A stretch of 64,000 bases of DNA from Rhizodiscina lignyota. Lineage: Eukaryota; Ascomycota; Dothideomycetes; Aulographales; Rhizodiscinaceae. The stretch lies in NCBI GenBank assembly GCA_010015805.1, contig ML978134.1:682001-746000 (forward strand). Direction: 5' to 3'. Below are positions 47,575-59,500 of this stretch, one piece after another; the first letter of the stretch is position 1, and each line of letters begins with the position of its first letter. The position numbers and the translations under genes were made by a program. The notes beneath the pieces are model-generated. The model was not told the origin of the DNA, ran no database searches, and worked only from the letters and a program-made list of their open reading frames with translations.

Positions 47575-47757
47575 CCTAGCACGAAGAAGCTGTAGGTCTC
47601 TCATTTCAAAGCTCTCGTTCATCCTGAAGGCTGTGTGAATATCTAGTTTTAAGCAGCCCACGCGACCAAAAGTCCATGAGCACTTTCATAAGACCCAAAG
47701 ACAACTTGCTGTGGGGACCCAGATCTAACAGAAGTCCTTCACGGATCTCTCATTCTT

Positions 47758-48237
47758 TCACTTCGGCGCTCTCTGCGCCTCCGTCAGCTCTCCACCGACA
47801 GCCTCCACGCCTGCCTGACAGACCTCCGTGTCTTGCTCTACGGTGCCGCCAGAAATGCCAACCGCTCCAATGAAGAAGCCATCTACGAACAACGGCAAGC
47901 CACCCCCGAACACAGCAAGGCCATTATTCGACTGTTCAATGCCGTATAGTCCTCCGCCAGGCTCGCTAGTTTGCAGCAATTGTGCGGAGGTGAAGGCACC
48001 ATTGAACAAGGCCACAGTCCTGGCTTTCTTTATTGCGATATCAATGCTACCCTGCCATGCGTTGTCGGTTCTAAGGAAGGCAACAAGAGTGGCGCTCGGG
48101 TCGACGACAGCAATGTTCACTGGTGTAACCTTCGCGGACTTATCGGCCGCTGCTGCAATGATTTTCAAGGCTTGGATTTGGTCGATGAAGTGACGTTCTG
48201 CTGGCGATGAGCCTAGACCATTGTGACTGGCACTCAT
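47758..48237 (-). CDS. GlcG/HbpS-like (DUF336 family) protein
   Basis: A single-exon gene of 159 residues, typical length for the family. Family features are an N-terminal helix (IDQIQALKIIAAAADKSA), the strand NIAVVDPSATLVAFLRTDNA, and the Gly-rich end GGGLPLFVDGFFIGAVGISG. Members include bacterial HbpS (haem-binding, redox-sensing) and GlcG (linked to glycolate utilisation); fungal copies are small soluble proteins of unknown role, often near oxidoreductases. Here an alcohol dehydrogenase lies about 1.1 kb beyond its 3' end on the same strand, with a MITE between them. There is no signal peptide. Haem binding is an inference that this sequence cannot confirm. Confidence 0.88.
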   Translation of the reverse strand: MSASHNGLGSSPAERHFIDQIQALKIIAAAADKSAKVTPVNIAVVDPSATLVAFLRTDNAWQGSIDIAIKKARTVALFNGAFTSAQLLQTSEPGGGLYGIEQSNNGLAVFGGGLPLFVDGFFIGAVGISGGTVEQDTEVCQAGVEAVGGELTEAQRAPK

Positions 48238-48913
48238 GGCTGTGAGACTACGGTGAGGTAGGTTTACGAGCTTATGGTAAATGTTAGCATAACATCTTCA
48301 GAGTCTCCCGCCACACCGTGGGCACGAAGCGGAGAGCAGTCCTTGGGGCTTTTGTACATGTAGAATACTTTGTCGATAATCGCGATAACTTCTCCTCTGA
48401 ATGTTTGAGAATGTACTCCAATTGCTGTTCTCTTCGTCCTGCTTTTGGTTTGCAGATGCTAACCTGGTAGAAGGATTTCTCCTAATCCATAAGGACAGCA
48501 ATAGGGAGATGAGGTCATCTCGAGCGGGGAAGACCTAATGGTGGTCAGGAATACCAAGGCAAACCATATAATGGCGAAATGCCTGAGATCCAGGGTGGTC
48601 GCTATCCGATGAATCGATATTTGGAAGTGGTTGACATGATTCGGCGGGTAGCTGCCCTTCATTACTCATCCAATACCGAGTTTCTCATTATGATTGAAAC
48701 CGTTGCGTCGGATGTGGGCCTTGATGAATTTTCCGGACGAACCGCCCTTACTTCGGCGTGACGAGGATGGTTCTAGAGAGGGGGGATTAAGCGTGCTGCT
48801 GCGTGTTGGAAAGTTTTAAGCACAGATCTGTACTCCGTATCTCAAGCTGCGAAAGTGGCTTGGCACGCTATCCTAGGATAGTAGCCTTAGTTAAAGTAAC
48901 TCCAGAGTCTCGG
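48238..48913. other. Intergenic upstream of GlcG-like gene
   Basis: No gene is recognised. It contains the minus-strand promoter of the GlcG-like gene and ends at MITE copy 5. Confidence 0.4.
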
Positions 48914-49148
48914 CACGAGGGTGGCAAAATAGTCGAGTCCTGTGAAGTTTGGACGTATTTAGTAGAAACGAGATTTTCTCTTCAATACTAGCGAGAGCAT
49001 CTCTGAAAGGTTAATAACTTATATACTAGAGTTCGTTTATCTAGAACATACAGCTTTAGCGTATATCACTTATATTAACTATCGAGGATATACATCCTCA
49101 TAGTTCTATATTGTGCAACTACGACTCAACTATTTTGTCACCCACTTG
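48914..49148. mobile_element. MITE family A, copy 5 (235 bp)
   Basis: The left end is CACGAGGGTGGCAAAATAG and the complement of the right end is CAAGTGGGTGACAAAATAG. A perfect 5-bp direct repeat CTCGG flanks it (48909-48913 and 49149-49153). The internal GCGAGAGCATCTCT block and a palindrome are present. It has the same orientation as copies 1 and 2. The 22 bp before its left end match the flank of copy 3. Confidence 0.85.
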
Positions 49149-50044
49149 CTCGGCAGCGACAGAGGCACCCGGAGATCAACCAATTCTAGGGGCTAAGCGT
49201 ACCTAATATATGGTTACTATCCCACCCAAACTATTATATATATAATTCTTTTTTCCTTCTTTTTCCAACTTCAATGACCTCGTTCCTGTTCTAATTTCCC
49301 CCTATATTGAATACTTCTTTTCTCTATCTAAGTAAGGCCAGGCTACAGGAGTCTATTTACAAACAGTATTGTGTAAGAAGGGTTACGCAAATGATGAGCG
49401 AGTAGGCAACTAAGTGATCCTAATAGAGGAACCAGTTGGTTAATCGGTCGAGGTGGACTCTAAAGAGCCGATTCATTTGCTTGAAAATAAGTAAATTCCT
49501 AAAGAATGTCGGACCCTTTGGAGAGATTTGAAATATTATGCTCTACGTGGAGACGGAGGATAAAACAGACTGTTGTATCTGGGTCACAATGGCCAATAAT
49601 TGCAGTGTTCCTGTAGAAAACATAGTTATCTAATAGAACTTCTGAGTGTAGGAGCAGCTTGCAAAAATGAGAGAGCCAATGACAAAGTATGAAGATATCG
49701 TGACAAATATACCGGTGCCGGTTTGGACTAGCGCATCGCATCGCGGAGTTTGGGCCAACTTCGCCGCCAAAGCGATCGGCTTCCTTCTCATCACGACAAT
49801 TACGCTACAACCTTTCTCCAGTCCGCAATCGCGCATTGCAGCTCATACACGCGACCGGAGATGAGAGTGGAAATTATCCTTCTCTCCCAGCTTTTCGAGA
49901 AGGGCGCAGCAAGCAAGCAGCGATGAGCAGTCACATCATCCCTGGTTTACCCATCAAGGTGAACCACCGCAGTCAGTAAGTTTCCAGCTTCCATACTCTC
50001 CACCACAGCCACGCAAGACTCTTCGTATGGCATTGTGAAACGCT
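49149..50044. other. Promoter region of C2H2 gene
   Basis: An AT-rich left part with poly-T tracts gives way to the leader of the zinc-finger gene at 50045. No gene is recognised. Confidence 0.4.
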
Positions 50045-51743
50045 ATGGACCTCTCCGACGAGTCCGATCCCTTTTACTTTCTGATTGAGGATCGCAATCG
50101 GCCTCCCTTCGATCCCTTTACGCTCGAGTACATATTCACACCTGCTCCCTTCTCTCTATCAAAGCTCATACTGACATGCGTGTTGTAACAGGCAAGACCT
50201 ATTCTCCGCCAATTATGACACAATACCCGCTCCTCAGCCCTCAAAAGGCCCTTCTGCAGTACCTCCTTCGAATGCCGACGCCGGCGCCTCGGCGCACGGT
50301 GTTCGCGAAGACATAGAGCAGCCCCGAGACGACTTTATGAATATGGGAAACGACAGCTTTTGGCAGCAAGACCTCGATACTTGCACATTTCACTGCTGCG
50401 ATGACCCATGTCCACCGCTCACAGTTGCGTGCACTGACGCCGACTGCAACATACCCAATCGATGCGATGATGTCTGTGGGACATGCAATGACACTGGTTG
50501 CGAAGCAGAGCCGTGCGAAGATACATCATGCCCACTATCTTTCCAGCACTTCGATGTATGCTTCCAGCCCGCTTGCGCTCCATCGCCAGAGGCCGGGCCT
50601 TGCACTTCCGCTCCGTGCAACCTTGACAACTGTGGTGGAACTTTCATAACGGATACTTGTCCGGAGCCCTCACACCAAGGCTGGGATCCGGACTGCCCCA
50701 ATAGTACGCTATGTCCTGATGTGCTGCATAATTATGGCACTCAGCCATGGTCCAACTTTCACCAGGAACACCCAACCGCAGCAGATCCAATCAACTGGAT
50801 AACCCCGGAAGAACTTCATCAAGATTGGCACTATGATACTTCACTTCCATCATTAAGTCCAGTAGCTTCTTCTCTAAGTGCGCCTACTCCTTCTTTTGAA
50901 CTTCCGGTTGCCGACCAGATGGAACCTCAGCATGTTCGAGATGGGCGAGTACCAAGATCGGCTGGAATTGTGCCACGAAAGCGAGACGAACCCTTTCATC
51001 ACAAGCCAAAGCGAATGCGGACTGAACCATCCGTACGAGATGAATCCACACCAGAGTCGACATTACATGGAAGTATCAGTGCATCACGGCAGAGTACGTT
51101 CACGCCTACTCCACTTCATAACGGAGAGTCTCCTGCCCCACAGCAACCTTCGCTCTGTCACTGGGTCCTCAACCCCTTGGATCCACCCTCGCAACAACAA
51201 CTGTGTTCTTTCACAGCGGCATCTGCAGACGATCTCCATAACCACATACTCAGAGCTCACACTCAGCACCTCAACGCTACGAAGGGCTTCGTCTGTCACT
51301 GGCACGGCTGCCCACGTTTCGCATCTGCCTCCTACGGCCAAAAGTCGAAGCTCAATCGACACGTTCAGACTCACTCACACTTCCTCCCGTACGCCTGCTC
51401 TTTCACAGGTACGCCTTACTTCTGCACCAAACGATTCAGCACCAACGACCAGCGTCGCAACCATGAGGCGACGCACACAGATGACAGGAAATATCAGTGC
51501 TCTGTCTGCGGAGCACGGTTCAAGCACGCCACGAGCTTAAGTACGCACAAGTTCACGCACACTGGAGAGAAGCCGTATAAGTGTTGGATATGCGGTAAAG
51601 CGGAAGGCGATCCGAGTAACAGGAGCAAGCATGTCAAGAAGGAACATCCAGGATGGCCAAGAGTCCGGCCAACCGATTGGGATGACGCCAGGGTTGAGCA
51701 GGAACGGCAGCTGAGAGGTATGACGGGCGTAAAGGAGTCATGA
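50045..51743 (+). CDS. C2H2 zinc-finger protein with Cys-rich N-terminal region
   Basis: Exons 50045..50127 and 50192..51743 encode 544 residues. The 64-nt intron (GTACAT...AACAG) joins a short acidic first exon (MDLSDESDPFYFLIEDRN) to the long one in frame. Residues about 92-202 contain 20 Cys in 111 residues, in patterns such as CCDDPC, CDDVCGTCNDTGC and CEDTSC. The C-terminal half has about five C2H2 fingers, around residues 350-516: an irregular first one, then FVCHWHGC...HVQTH, YACSFTGTPYFC...HEATH, YQCSVCGARF...HKFTH and the linker TGEKPY, then YKCWICGK...HVKKEH. A KPKRMR-type basic stretch could be a nuclear signal. It is probably a DNA-binding transcription factor; the Cys region could sense metal or redox state, which is inference. 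I do not recognise a specific named orthologue. Confidence 0.9.
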
Positions 51744-52636
51744 AGGGAAATGATTAATGACTGTACGATGTTGGCTAAGTGGCTTGCTGGTATCAGCCGT
51801 AGAGCTAGAGATACCATTGGGTAGATGCTCCAAAGTGAATGCATCAGATTATAAGCTTAAAAAATCGTCTGATGAAGCTAAAGCTAAGACCGAATCCATG
51901 ACGGACTCAAAACATATTCAAAATAAGTTGCAGTCCAGAGCCCTCACAGGTTAAGGCACCTCGAGTTCACCTCCACTATAAAAGCGTTAACTCTCTGCAT
52001 CGATCTCTGCCTTCTATGTGAAGGTTAAAGCTATTGAATAGCTGACGTATCCCTGCCCAAAAAAGAAGATTGCTCGCAAGGGCTTGCAAGGGCAAGTTAG
52101 CCCGGCCTTACCCTAACTTTTCTAAGTATTGCTTGGAGTGGTCGCATCTCACACGAGCACACCAACGAGCTCGGCAAGGTACACTAAGCTTATACCTCGC
52201 TTACCAAATCGCGAATCTCCTGGGTAGCTGGAAAGGCTACAATTGCTTCCCTAATAAATTGTTTTCCTAACCGTGATTGCCTTCATAGCGTGGAACTGAG
52301 CGTAAGAGATTAGCGGAAAGATTACGCATCACCAACGAGTGCAGGCACTTGGTATTTACATACGCGTAAGACGCGGCGAACAAAAGCTCACCCCGAAGAA
52401 CCGTGATAAATACCTTGACTTTATCTTCGTGCTCACACGCACGTTGTGCAGGCAGCCTTGAAAAGTCGAAATTTCGCTCTCAATTGGGCTATTGCTTGCG
52501 CGTGACGGAACGAGAGCTGAGTCGGAGCTGAGCTGGACTCTAATCGGCCCTTCGATATATACCTATCCTATCGCCAAGAAGCATTTCTTTGCATTGCCGC
52601 AACTACTTGTCATTTCAAGCCAACTGAAAATCCACA
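51744..52636. other. Intergenic between C2H2 and FAD oxidase genes
   Basis: No gene is recognised. It holds the C2H2 3' region and the FAD-oxidase promoter. Confidence 0.45.
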
Positions 52637-54259
52637 ATGGGCAGCAAATCGTACGATTTTGACGCTCTACGGAAGAGCCTGTCGTCAGAGGCATTGGTTG
52701 TGACTCCAGACTCGGAAGGGTACGAGGATAGCCTCAAGAGGTGGAGTGAAAGCAATGTCAAGAGAGCTGTATGTTTAGCGTTTCCTTCACGTCCACGTCT
52801 CACGTTTTTCCGGTTGTCTGAAACTATATTGAGCCTTTCAAAACTGGCCTTGATTGTCTCAATGTTTCCCGGTTCATGTCGATCACAATGCCGATGCTAT
52901 TTCTCTACGCAACTTCTATAATCTTGTCGTGACCCTCGAAAACACCTCTCTACGCAGAAAAACGTGCATATTTATACTAACAGCCACAAGCTCGCGGTCA
53001 TCCAGCCTACAACAACAGAAGATGTCTCCACAGCCATCAAATTCTGCACTTCTAACAAGCTCCCCTTCGTGGCCGTTTGCGGTGGTCACTCAACTTCCGG
53101 CTCGAACGCCACTGACGATGGTGTTTGCATCGACTTGGGCAAGAAGATGAAAGGGGTCTCTGTGGACCCTGCTACGAAGACGATCACCGCGCAGGGAGGG
53201 GCTTTCTGGAAAGACGTCGATGTCGCAGCAGCTGCTCACGGCCTCGCTACTGTTGGTGGCACTGTCAACCATACCGGAATTGGCGGCCTGACGCTTGGTG
53301 GCGGATATGGCTGGCTCAGCGGCAGGTATGGCATGACCGTCGACAACTTGTTGAGCGCGACGTGCGTTCTTGCGTCCGGTGAGATTGTAAAGTGCTCTGA
53401 GAGCTCAGAGCCAGATCTGTTCTGGGCGTTGAGAGGCGCCGGCCAGTCCTTTGGCATCGTTACGGAGTTTGTGTACAAAGCATATGACCAGAAGAACAAA
53501 GTGTTCGCGGGCATCGCCATCTTCACGCCGGACAAGCTGGCACAAATCACGGAATTCTCAAACAAGCTGATCGCATCTGGGAATACGGATGTGGCGATGA
53601 ACTGGGGCTTCACTGCACCACCACCAGCAAACCAACCTGCTGTGCTGGCTGGGATCTACTACAACGACGGAGACGAGGCCGTAGCCCGGGAGTATTATAA
53701 GGAATTGCTCGATCTGGGACCCGTGATGGACACGTTGACCATGATGCCCTACGAGTTGCTCAATGGGGTGCTCGCCGCGGCCGCGGGCTACGACGGCCGC
53801 AAGCTTTTCGGCGGCAGCAATTTCACCGCACCGCTCGATCCTGCCTTCACCCAGGCCGTGTTTGACAAGTTCACCCAGACCATCATGAGCGAGAAGGACG
53901 CAGGTGGGAGCGCCGTTCTGTTCGAATGCATCCCGAACAGTAAAATCAGGAGCGTGCCGAGGGACGCAACGGCGTTCGCGAACCGCGGCGACTACTACAC
54001 ATTCGGTCTGATCTGGAAGTGGTTCGACCCGGCGCTTGACACGAAATTCCGGCAGCACAACCGTGAGCTCGCGGAGTTCGTACGGAACGAGGGCGGGACG
54101 AAGAAGGCCGGGGATGTGGGCAATTACAGTAACTACATTGGACCGGAGGAGAAGACGGAGAGCGTGTTTGGGGTCAACTCCGCAAGGCTGCGGACGCTGA
54201 AGGCAAAGTACGATCCGGATAATTGGTTCAACAAGTTTCACCGGCTCCTGCCGAATTGA
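52637..54259 (+). CDS. FAD-binding oxidoreductase (berberine bridge enzyme-like, FAD_binding_4)
   Basis: Exons 52637..52768 and 52991..54259 give 466 residues. The intron is long for this window (222 nt), with a GTATGT donor, a perfect TACTAAC branch at 52975-52981 and a CACAAG acceptor; it joins ...NVKRA to LAVIQPTTTEDVS. The PP-loop motif VCGGHSTSGS places the likely FAD-linking His at about 77. GGTVNHTGIGGLTLGGGYGW is the second flavin-contact segment and the C-terminus ends in the BBE motif (NYSNYIG, then KYDPDNWFNKFHRLLPN). There is no signal peptide, so it is likely intracellular, unlike many secreted BBE-like oxidases. Substrates may be alcohols, sugars or secondary-metabolite intermediates. 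It is followed 385 bp later, same strand, by a carboxylesterase gene. Confidence 0.93.
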
Positions 54260-54644
54260 GGCCAAAATGGCTGAGCGATGGATGCCCGGAGTTTAGCCGC
54301 GAAGAGTTCGGCGGCACGCCATCGCCCAAGGGAGACTAGCTCCTTCGTACATTCAATCTCGCGGGCAAGAAGCCTGTTGCATCGCGTTCGGCAGATCCAG
54401 CACGCGATTCCAGATTTTAGAACCTGGTAAAGAAGCATCATTTTCCCCGAGTGGCTTCGTGTGTCCCCGCAATTAACCCCGCAAAGCTTGACCTCGATGT
54501 CCATGATGAGTTGCATGATAAATCCGAAGGAATTAGAAGAAGCCCGATGGCTGCTGCAGCAGTTCATGTAGGTACGCCCATTGCTCTGGTAACTGCCTGA
54601 GGATCAATCCCATTGCCGTTGAGTTGGGTTTACAATCCTTCAAA
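54260..54644. other. Spacer between FAD oxidase and carboxylesterase
   Basis: A 385-bp spacer with the oxidase terminator and esterase promoter; no gene is seen. Confidence 0.5.
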
Positions 54645-56552
54645 ATGAACATTCCTAAATTTCTCTCTTTCTTGACTTTGGTCGGGCTGTCCGCGGCAGG
54701 GAGTTACAATAACCCAACCGTAGACCTAGGCTATGAGATCCACCAAGCGACTTTCAATGTATGTTGAATGGACTGGAAACGCGTTGATCCAATCTAGCTG
54801 ACGTTTATCAGGAATCCGGCCAATATTACAACTTCTCGAATGTGCGCTACGCAGCGCCTCCGTTGGGCAACTTGCGATTTGCACCACCCGTGGCACCCAC
54901 AGGCAAGAAGGTCTTCAACGATGGATCGAAATCCAGGATCTGTTATCAAGGCATCCCATCCTGGACAGCCCTCAGCGCGGCATGGGTCGCAAATGGCACT
55001 GCAGCTTTCAATCTTTCCGCTGGCTATCAGCCTCCACCAATTACGAGCTTGCCGCCACAGGATCCTGCGAGCACAGAAGATTGTCTCTTCTTGGACGTCA
55101 TGGTTCCAAAGACGGTCTTTAACAAAGCAGGGAAAGGACCTGGAGCTCCGGTGTACGCGACATATGCCTTTCTCTTATAAGACTTTTGATCCTTACTGAC
55201 GACACAGGATGGTCTGGATTCACGGCGGCGGCTACACTTTAGGATCGAAGCTGGAATACAGCCCCTCCGCTGCTGGTCTGATGTTAGAGAGCCAGGACGA
55301 CGGCAGCGAGGGAATCATATGGATTGGACTGAACTACCGTATCGGAATTTTTGTACAGTTCAGCCACCTCGCTTTATGCCGAGTTCTCATGTCTAATGTT
55401 CTGTGCTCGTAGGGGTTCCTGTCCGGACCAACATTCGTTAGTGAAGGCGGCACTGCTAACAACGGGCTCCGCGACCAGCGATTCGCTTTAGAATGGGTTC
55501 AGCAGTACATACATTTGTTCGGCGGCGACCCGAAACGCGTGACGATCATCGGCGAGTCTGCCGGAGGTGGCAGTGTGACGCACCAGATTACTGCATACGG
55601 AGGTCTGAAGGGCCCGGTTCCATTCCAACAGGCCATTGTGCAAAGCCCAGGCTTCCAAATGACGCCGAGCACATTTCACGAGGAGTCGATATTCCAAGAG
55701 TTCTTGACTACGGCCAATGTGAAAACACTACAACAGGCCAGAGGCATGTCCTCTGAGCAGCTGCAACTGGCCAATTGGAAGATTGTTGGAAACTCGTTCC
55801 CGTATGGCACGTTTACTTTTAGTAAGCCACTCTTTTCGTATCTGAGTAAAGCGGCAAGATTCGACTGACCTTGGTGACGAAAAGATCCCGTAGTCGATGG
55901 CGACTTTGCACCAGATCTCCCAGGGAAGCTGCTACTGCGTGGTGGCTTCGACAAGAGTCTCCGCATCATAACCGGCCACAACATCGATGAAGGCTACAAT
56001 TTCATGGATCCTTGGGCCCAGACCAACGCCGTCTTCGAGGAAGACCTCCGCATCTACCAGCCCACCATCACCAATGAGGCCGTCCAGTACATCTCCAAGA
56101 CACTCTACCCAGAAAAATATGACGGTTCAGTAGGCAAAAGTGTGGTAGGATTCCCGAACGGATACACCAATCCGACAGGAAGGATGGACCTCCTCATTAC
56201 CGAAGCATTCTTTACCTGCAACACAGCCTGGCTCATGGCCGCCTTCGAAAACCGGTTCTGGTCTTACATCTTTACCGTGCCGCCTTCGTTGCACGGCGAC
56301 GACATTGTGTACACATATTACAATGGCCCAAATTTCCCCGCTGTCGGGAACAATACTTTGGCTCAGATCATGCAGCGGTATTTTACGAACTTCGCGCAAA
56401 CAGGGAATCCGAATGGGCCCGATGTGCCCTTCTTCCCAACGTATGGCAATGACCATACGTGCTTGAACTTGAATCTAACGTTCATTGACACAATTCCGGA
56501 TAATACGAAGAACGAGAGGTGTGACTGGTGGCAGAAGGGATTGTATGCCTAA
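54645..56552 (+). CDS. Secreted type-B carboxylesterase/lipase
   Basis: Five exons: 54645..54758, 54812..55152, 55208..55352, 55413..55821 and 55885..56552, giving 558 residues, normal for the family. Introns are 53-63 nt. A signal peptide (MNIPKFLSFLTLVGLSAAG) is followed by the family entry NVRYAAPPLGNLRFAPP and the EDCLFLDVMVP motif. HGGGY forms the oxyanion hole; the nucleophile elbow is IIGESAGG (Ser249). The acid is probably Glu372 (NIDEG) and the base His473 (SLHGDD). This is the alpha/beta-hydrolase fold of cholinesterase-like fungal esterases acting on carboxylic esters outside the cell. N-glycosylation sites (NFS, NGT, NLS, NNT, NLT) support secretion. Co-linearity with the FAD oxidase may mean a shared pathway, which is unproven. 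Confidence 0.94.
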
Positions 56553-59500
56553 ACCCTCATGTCAGTAAAATATATATCGAACCAATTGAAGAAATAGCAC
56601 ATGCAAGATTTGAGAAATGATAATGAATAATGAAATGCAATGTGGGAAATATTCTTTCCAATGCTAGATGGTTGACGGGGCCGTCACCTTAGACCTTGGC
56701 CTCACAGTGGTGGTGGAAGACTTTGACATGGCTTAGCCATCGGTCCAGTAGATCAGACAGTTGGAACAAATGGCGCCTTTGTACACTCAGCATCTCCGGA
56801 AGGCCAAATACTGCATCCCTGTTTGCCAATCGATCGGGATTAATAAAGCGGTGAGCTGCTTCACAACATCCAATCGCTGGAGAGAGTTCGGTCGAGCTTC
56901 ACCAACGGAATGCATTGTACTTGTGCCTGCCTGCTTGAGGTGACGTAGCTGGGCTCGAGGGTCGCGGATCATCGAGGCTCCGGAGCGCAATACAAGGTCG
57001 CATTGGCGGTAACTGAGCGAGAAGCAACAAAGTTCAGATTTGTCCTTACGATTCAGATGTCACTCCCTGTCTTAGACTTCCGCCGCCCAAGCTTGGATTC
57101 TCCGCCGGTATTGAGTTTGATGGAGTTTATCTGGTTGGTGATAGAGGCTGGGACGAGGCAGGAGGCCGAATTGTGGCGGTGACCTGTAGTTCGGAAGGAG
57201 AGGAGAATGTGTAGCATCGCGTCGGAGATGTTACGAGACGGGTGAAGCAGCGGCGGTCAGGGAAGCGGCGAGTCTCCTGCATACTGCATGTAGTACAATT
57301 TCATCGATCGCACTGTAAATGTTACAGGTCAGCAAAATGTTAAGAGAAATTGTGATAAACTGTGAGTAGAATTCAATGGACCTCGGATGCCCCATTTCAA
57401 AAGCCGGTCGTGGCTTGGTGGGCTCATGGAAGAAAACGGACGAGTCTACGGTAATGGAGCGAACTCAAGACGCCCTTTGCGCTTCTCTCTTATTTACCCT
57501 TGTACAAAACATTATGGTTATCCTCACGGCGAGATATGAAACTGTAGCTTCGCGTAAGCAACCCTTGATCAGTTATGAAAAGATCTCTTCAAAGCGGTGT
57601 GCACAGCAGAGATTGAATTCCTGGTGGAGCAATCCGAACTTGTCGGACTTAACGCTCGCCTTTTGCTCGCACTGGGCCAAGTAGAATTAGGAAATGCTTT
57701 GCATTCTCATCGGCCGATAACAATGTCTGATATCCCATCAGGGGCTTGACCCTAATCAAGAGCCATTGGTGGCCGCTTTTGAACTCGACTTCGCGCCTGC
57801 TGCCTAAAGCTGAGCGAGGTTTCGTCCTGTGAATCTCGATCCTGTCAATGAAAGGTCAGTATCGCAGTCACAATGAAGGCAACCGACTCAGGGGAAGTCA
57901 GCTGACCGCCTCAGCCTCGTGTGGCGACTCATACGCGTCGTCTCGACTTCGGATTGGATATTCGCCACCGTGCTCAGCCTGGATACAGGGCCAGTAACGC
58001 CGGACAACGACGTCGCCACGTGATGTTTTTATACAAGATGCCTTTCCAGAGTTATGACTCATGGCAATGACTGAGCCACAGTGTCGTCTACAGTGTTTTG
58101 GACATCTTTGTAAATGTTTTGCAGTCTGTAAGTGCAAGTGCCGTGGTAAGCGGACTCCACTCGACTTGCGCACGATGCTGAACAAGCGCATCTTCCAACC
58201 CCCGCTGCAGCGTTGTCATTATGCCAGAAAACCGGCGGCATGGTTCTCCGGATGTCATACGGGAGCTCGCATACTCCTCAGTTGCAGCAGGTAGTGCTGG
58301 AGACGCGCTCGTTGGGCGTGGACAGGAGGCTGGCGGCATCGGACGGGTGTACTCCAAACAAAATCAAATTTCCATGTGCGATTGCTTCTGCGCGGGCCAC
58401 ACAAAGTCTTCCTGGCTCTTCCACCGCTTTCTTTGTTGGGCGAGACAGTAAGAAACATACGAGAGGGGAAATCAAGTTGTTTGGCTGCACGATGCGTTGG
58501 TAGCATGCTGTATTGATACCTTACGGGCCAGTGGATAGCCCAAATATTCATGCTTCGAAAGTGCGCATGCGCAAGTGTGAAATCATCGCACCTTCGCTCG
58601 ACGCCACGGCACGCGCGAGGGTTTGCAGCCAATGATCGGGAGGGCGGGAATGCAAGATGGACGGGGATGGGCGTTTGGTGGAGGTGATAGGCGCAGAGAG
58701 GAGGTTCTATGCTAAGACAGCGCGGCGGGACAAGAGCCGGAGCGGGCCCTTAACCGTGCCGGGGCTAGCTCTTAGGAGGGAATTGGCATGAATCCTTGCT
58801 GGGAGACTGCGACGAAGCGAATCAAAAGAACTGCTACACAAGCGAGGCCACAGGTCGTGGAGCGGATGTTTGCTGGCGCATCTCGCTGCATGCTCCTCGT
58901 CCAGGAGAGCGGGCCTTGCGCAACTGATATGACTCCTTTTCCTTATTGCCGCACTTACGACGCCGGACACTGGGCAAAAGTCAAACAGTGATCGTGTTGC
59001 GGTCAGCGATGGCACGAGCCAGTAAGGTTAATGATCCTCACAGAAAATTTTTCTCTCCAGCCAATTTTGAAATTACGCTGATGGAGTGTGCGGTAGAAGC
59101 CACGCTCGTATTTTGGCGAGACGAACCACTCCCCAGGGACGCACTTGGACACCGTTCTAGAAACTGGAAGGCAGAAAGGGGACGCATTGGCAATTTTTCG
59201 TGTATTAGGTGAGGCTCAGCTCGTGTGGGTTTTAAAACACAAGGCAAATCCCAGGAGCGGGAGACCAACCGCAGCCAAGGGGAGCTTTTTTGACTCGTCA
59301 AGCCACTGAGATCCGGCGTCGCGGAGTGCGTTCCAGCAGCATGTCGCTTGCCGCTCCTCCTCGCCCGGCGCTCTGTGGAGTCGTGGGTAATGAGCGGGAA
59401 GAACCCTGAAGGCAATCCAATTGAACAAACGGGCGGGCATGCGCGTGTGAAGAGCACGGCGACTTCAGCTCAGGAATTGCGCCGAGGAAGGATCAAAAGG

